A DNA stretch of 15,160 nucleotides from Streptosporangiaceae bacterium (GTDB lineage: Bacteria > Actinomycetota > Actinomycetes > Streptosporangiales > Streptosporangiaceae). The translations under genes and the position numbers were made by a program. Where the stretch lies: assembly GCA_030040415.1 (NCBI GenBank), contig JASHTT010000249.1, positions 1 through 15,160 of the forward strand. Direction: 5' to 3'. Position 1 is the first letter of the stretch; each line of letters opens with the position of its first letter. Below, one piece after another: positions 13,812-15,160 of this stretch. The notes under the pieces were generated by a model that saw nothing but the letters and a program-made list of their open reading frames with translations, did not search any database and was not told the origin of the DNA.

Positions 13812-14939
13812 CTAACCGCAGGCCGCCAGGATCGCGTCGCTGACTTGCGCCATGTGCCGTGCACCGGCGGAACGGGAGACCAGCAGGCCGGTCAGGTAGC
13901 CAACCGCGAGCTGCCGGTCCGGGTCGGCCCAGCCGATGCACACGTAGCTGCCGTTGTGCCCGAAGGCGCGCGGGCTGGACCCCTGCCCCATCGGGCTGTA
14001 CCCGCCGCCGGCCCGCGCAGCGCCGCCGCGCTCGCCGCCAAGCTGGAAGCCCTCCGACCACCGGACGTTCAGGTGCAAGTACCGGTCCGGCTGGCCGTCG
14101 CTGGACGGCCGGGTCGCCGCGCGGATCGTCTCCGCGCGCAGCACCCGCACGCCAGCCAGTTCGCCACCATTAAGCAGCGCCTGGTACAGCCGGGCGAGAT
14201 CGCGTGCGGTTGATGACACGCTTGCAGCGGGAACGACGGCCTGACGGGTCGCGGCCCGGTTAACCACCAGTGCCGAGGCGAACTCGGCGGGCCCGCGGCC
14301 CGCGACTGGCACGTGCCGCGGCCACTGCCCGGCAGGCAGGCCGAGGAACGTGTCGCGCAGGCCGAGCGGTGCCAGCAGTTCCGCGCGAAGGAAGTCAGCG
14401 ACCGGCACGCCGGTGACCCGCTGCACCAATTCGCCGAGTATGAAGCCGTAACTGAGCACGTGGTAGGCCGGGACTTCGCCGGGCGGATAGCGTGGCGAGG
14501 CACGTTCCACGAAATGAACCGAAGCCGGCCAGTCGCGCATCGCCAGCGCGTCGAGTGCGAAGCTGCGCGCTACCGGCAACCCGCTGCGGTGCTGCAGCAC
14601 CTGGCGGACCGTGATGGCGGCCTTGCCGTGCTGGCCGAACGCGGGCCAGTACCGTGCGACCGGGTCGTCGAGTGACAGCTCGCCGCGCTCGGCGAGCAGG
14701 TGCACGCACAGCGCGACCATCGGCTTGCCCGCGGAGAACAGGAAGAACAGTGAGCCCGCCGTGCAGCCGAACGCGTGGTCGAGCACGACCTCGCCGCGCC
14801 GGATCACGCAGAGTTGCGCGGGCACGCGGCGCGCCTGAACGAGCGCGACTGCCGCAGCGAGGTTTGGCGCGCCGGGGTCAGGCGCGCCGAGGTCAGGCTC
14901 ACCCAGGCCGGGCGGGTCGTGGCCTGATGCGCCAGCCAT
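13812..14939 (-). CDS. Serine hydrolase, beta-lactamase fold (esterase family VIII-like)
   Basis: A 375-aa protein with the class C beta-lactamase/esterase pattern: FSAGKP carries the nucleophile Ser69 and Lys72 (SxxK), YHVLSYG (159-165) is the Tyr motif in the form typical of EstB-like esterases, and GHNGSY (His328) replaces the KTG triad as HxG. PAGEV-like and RDLARLYQALLNGG segments are also characteristic. There is no signal peptide, so the protein is probably cytoplasmic. Family members hydrolyse esters or amides; the substrate is unknown and beta-lactam resistance should not be assumed. The N-terminus (residues 10-26) holds a short Pro/Gly-rich near-repeat (LGAPDPGAPNL). ATG 14939 is 2 nt after the stop of the LLM gene, so the two are one operon. 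It converges with the PadR-linked membrane gene. Confidence 0.9.
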   Translation of the reverse strand: MAGASGHDPPGLGEPDLGAPDPGAPNLAAAVALVQARRVPAQLCVIRRGEVVLDHAFGCTAGSLFFLFSAGKPMVALCVHLLAERGELSLDDPVARYWPAFGQHGKAAITVRQVLQHRSGLPVARSFALDALAMRDWPASVHFVERASPRYPPGEVPAYHVLSYGFILGELVQRVTGVPVADFLRAELLAPLGLRDTFLGLPAGQWPRHVPVAGRGPAEFASALVVNRAATRQAVVPAASVSSTARDLARLYQALLNGGELAGVRVLRAETIRAATRPSSDGQPDRYLHLNVRWSEGFQLGGERGGAARAGGGYSPMGQGSSPRAFGHNGSYVCIGWADPDRQLAVGYLTGLLVSRSAGARHMAQVSDAILAACG

Positions 14940-14941
14940 GC

Positions 14942-15160
14942 TCAGGCCGGCGCGAGCTTGGCCAGCGTGTCGGCCAGGTCGATGCCGGGCGTCGGCAAGA
15001 CGGCGATCACCGGAGTGTCCAGCCCGGTTGCGTGGTACTCAGCCACCCGGTCGCGGCACGCCTGCGCCGGGCCGTGCACGACGAGCTCGTCTACTAGCGA
15101 GTCGGGGATGGCGGCCAGCGCGCCACGACGGTCGCCGGATTGCCATGCCGTCAGCATCGG
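14942..15160 (-). CDS. LLM-class oxidoreductase, C-terminal part (partial)
   Basis: The frame is open to the right window edge, so only the last 72 residues are visible. ALAAIPDSLVDELVVHG, then QACRDRVAEYHATGLDTPVIAVLP, is the typical end of luciferase-like (LLM) flavin- or F420-dependent oxidoreductases, where a VHG-x-P turn precedes the last helix and strand. Such enzymes use FMN or F420 for hydride transfer on varied substrates; which cofactor applies cannot be seen here. The gene is the first of the pair with the serine hydrolase (2-nt gap). Whole proteins of this type are about 300-350 aa, so roughly 250 residues lie outside. Confidence 0.75.
   Translation of the reverse strand, partial: PMLTAWQSGDRRGALAAIPDSLVDELVVHGPAQACRDRVAEYHATGLDTPVIAVLPTPGIDLADTLAKLAPA

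Noticed and set aside
13812..14939. Beta-lactam resistance gene
   Set aside because: The fold is shared with esterases and peptidases; the YHxLSYG and HNG motifs and lack of a signal peptide fit a cytoplasmic esterase-like enzyme better.

Overview
The window is about 70% G+C, with GTG starts, 4-nt GTGA gene overlaps, an AdnAB-type helicase-nuclease pair and a probable F420-type (LLM) oxidoreductase. These point to an actinobacterial chromosome, probably a filamentous or soil actinomycete; the genus cannot be settled from the sequence. No tRNA, rRNA, insertion sequence, CRISPR array or prophage gene was seen. Most of the window is ordinary chromosomal gene content.

Left part (1-5745): the 3' part of adnA, entering from outside the window, and the complete adnB, overlapping by 4 nt. 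Together they encode the two-motor, two-nuclease machine that resects double-strand breaks in actinobacteria. Middle part (5746-8682): a nucleotidyltransferase-fold protein, an unrecognised 101-aa protein and a GNAT acetyltransferase on the + strand. These face a two-gene - strand operon (thiamine-binding protein, then EVE-domain protein, joined by a TAATG stop/start). Part three (8683-11411): an intergenic promoter region, then an M20 metallopeptidase and a NudC-type NAD diphosphatase, overlapping by 4 nt. In Mycobacterium tuberculosis adnA-adnB is followed by a membrane protein gene, nudC, mrx1 and uvrD2. Here adnAB and nudC are still neighbours, but the block stops after nudC.

Right part (11427-15160): a 5-TM membrane protein on the - strand; a gene-poor 260-nt stretch with three evenly spaced palindromes; a probable 27-codon gene for a small cationic peptide with a good ribosome binding site; then a near-consensus promoter driving a PadR-family regulator and a multi-TM membrane protein. 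The promoter is placed so that its transcript should begin at the ATG of a 10-codon ORF, whose stop codon overlaps an in-frame ATG of padR. The window ends with a - strand pair: the tail of an LLM-class oxidoreductase and a beta-lactamase-fold serine hydrolase 2 nt downstream.

No clearly new multi-gene system is visible. The parts most worth a second look are the PadR leader/promoter arrangement, the 27-aa peptide gene and palindrome cluster just upstream of it, a long inverted repeat over the start of the nucleotidyltransferase gene, and the substituted zinc ligand in NudC.
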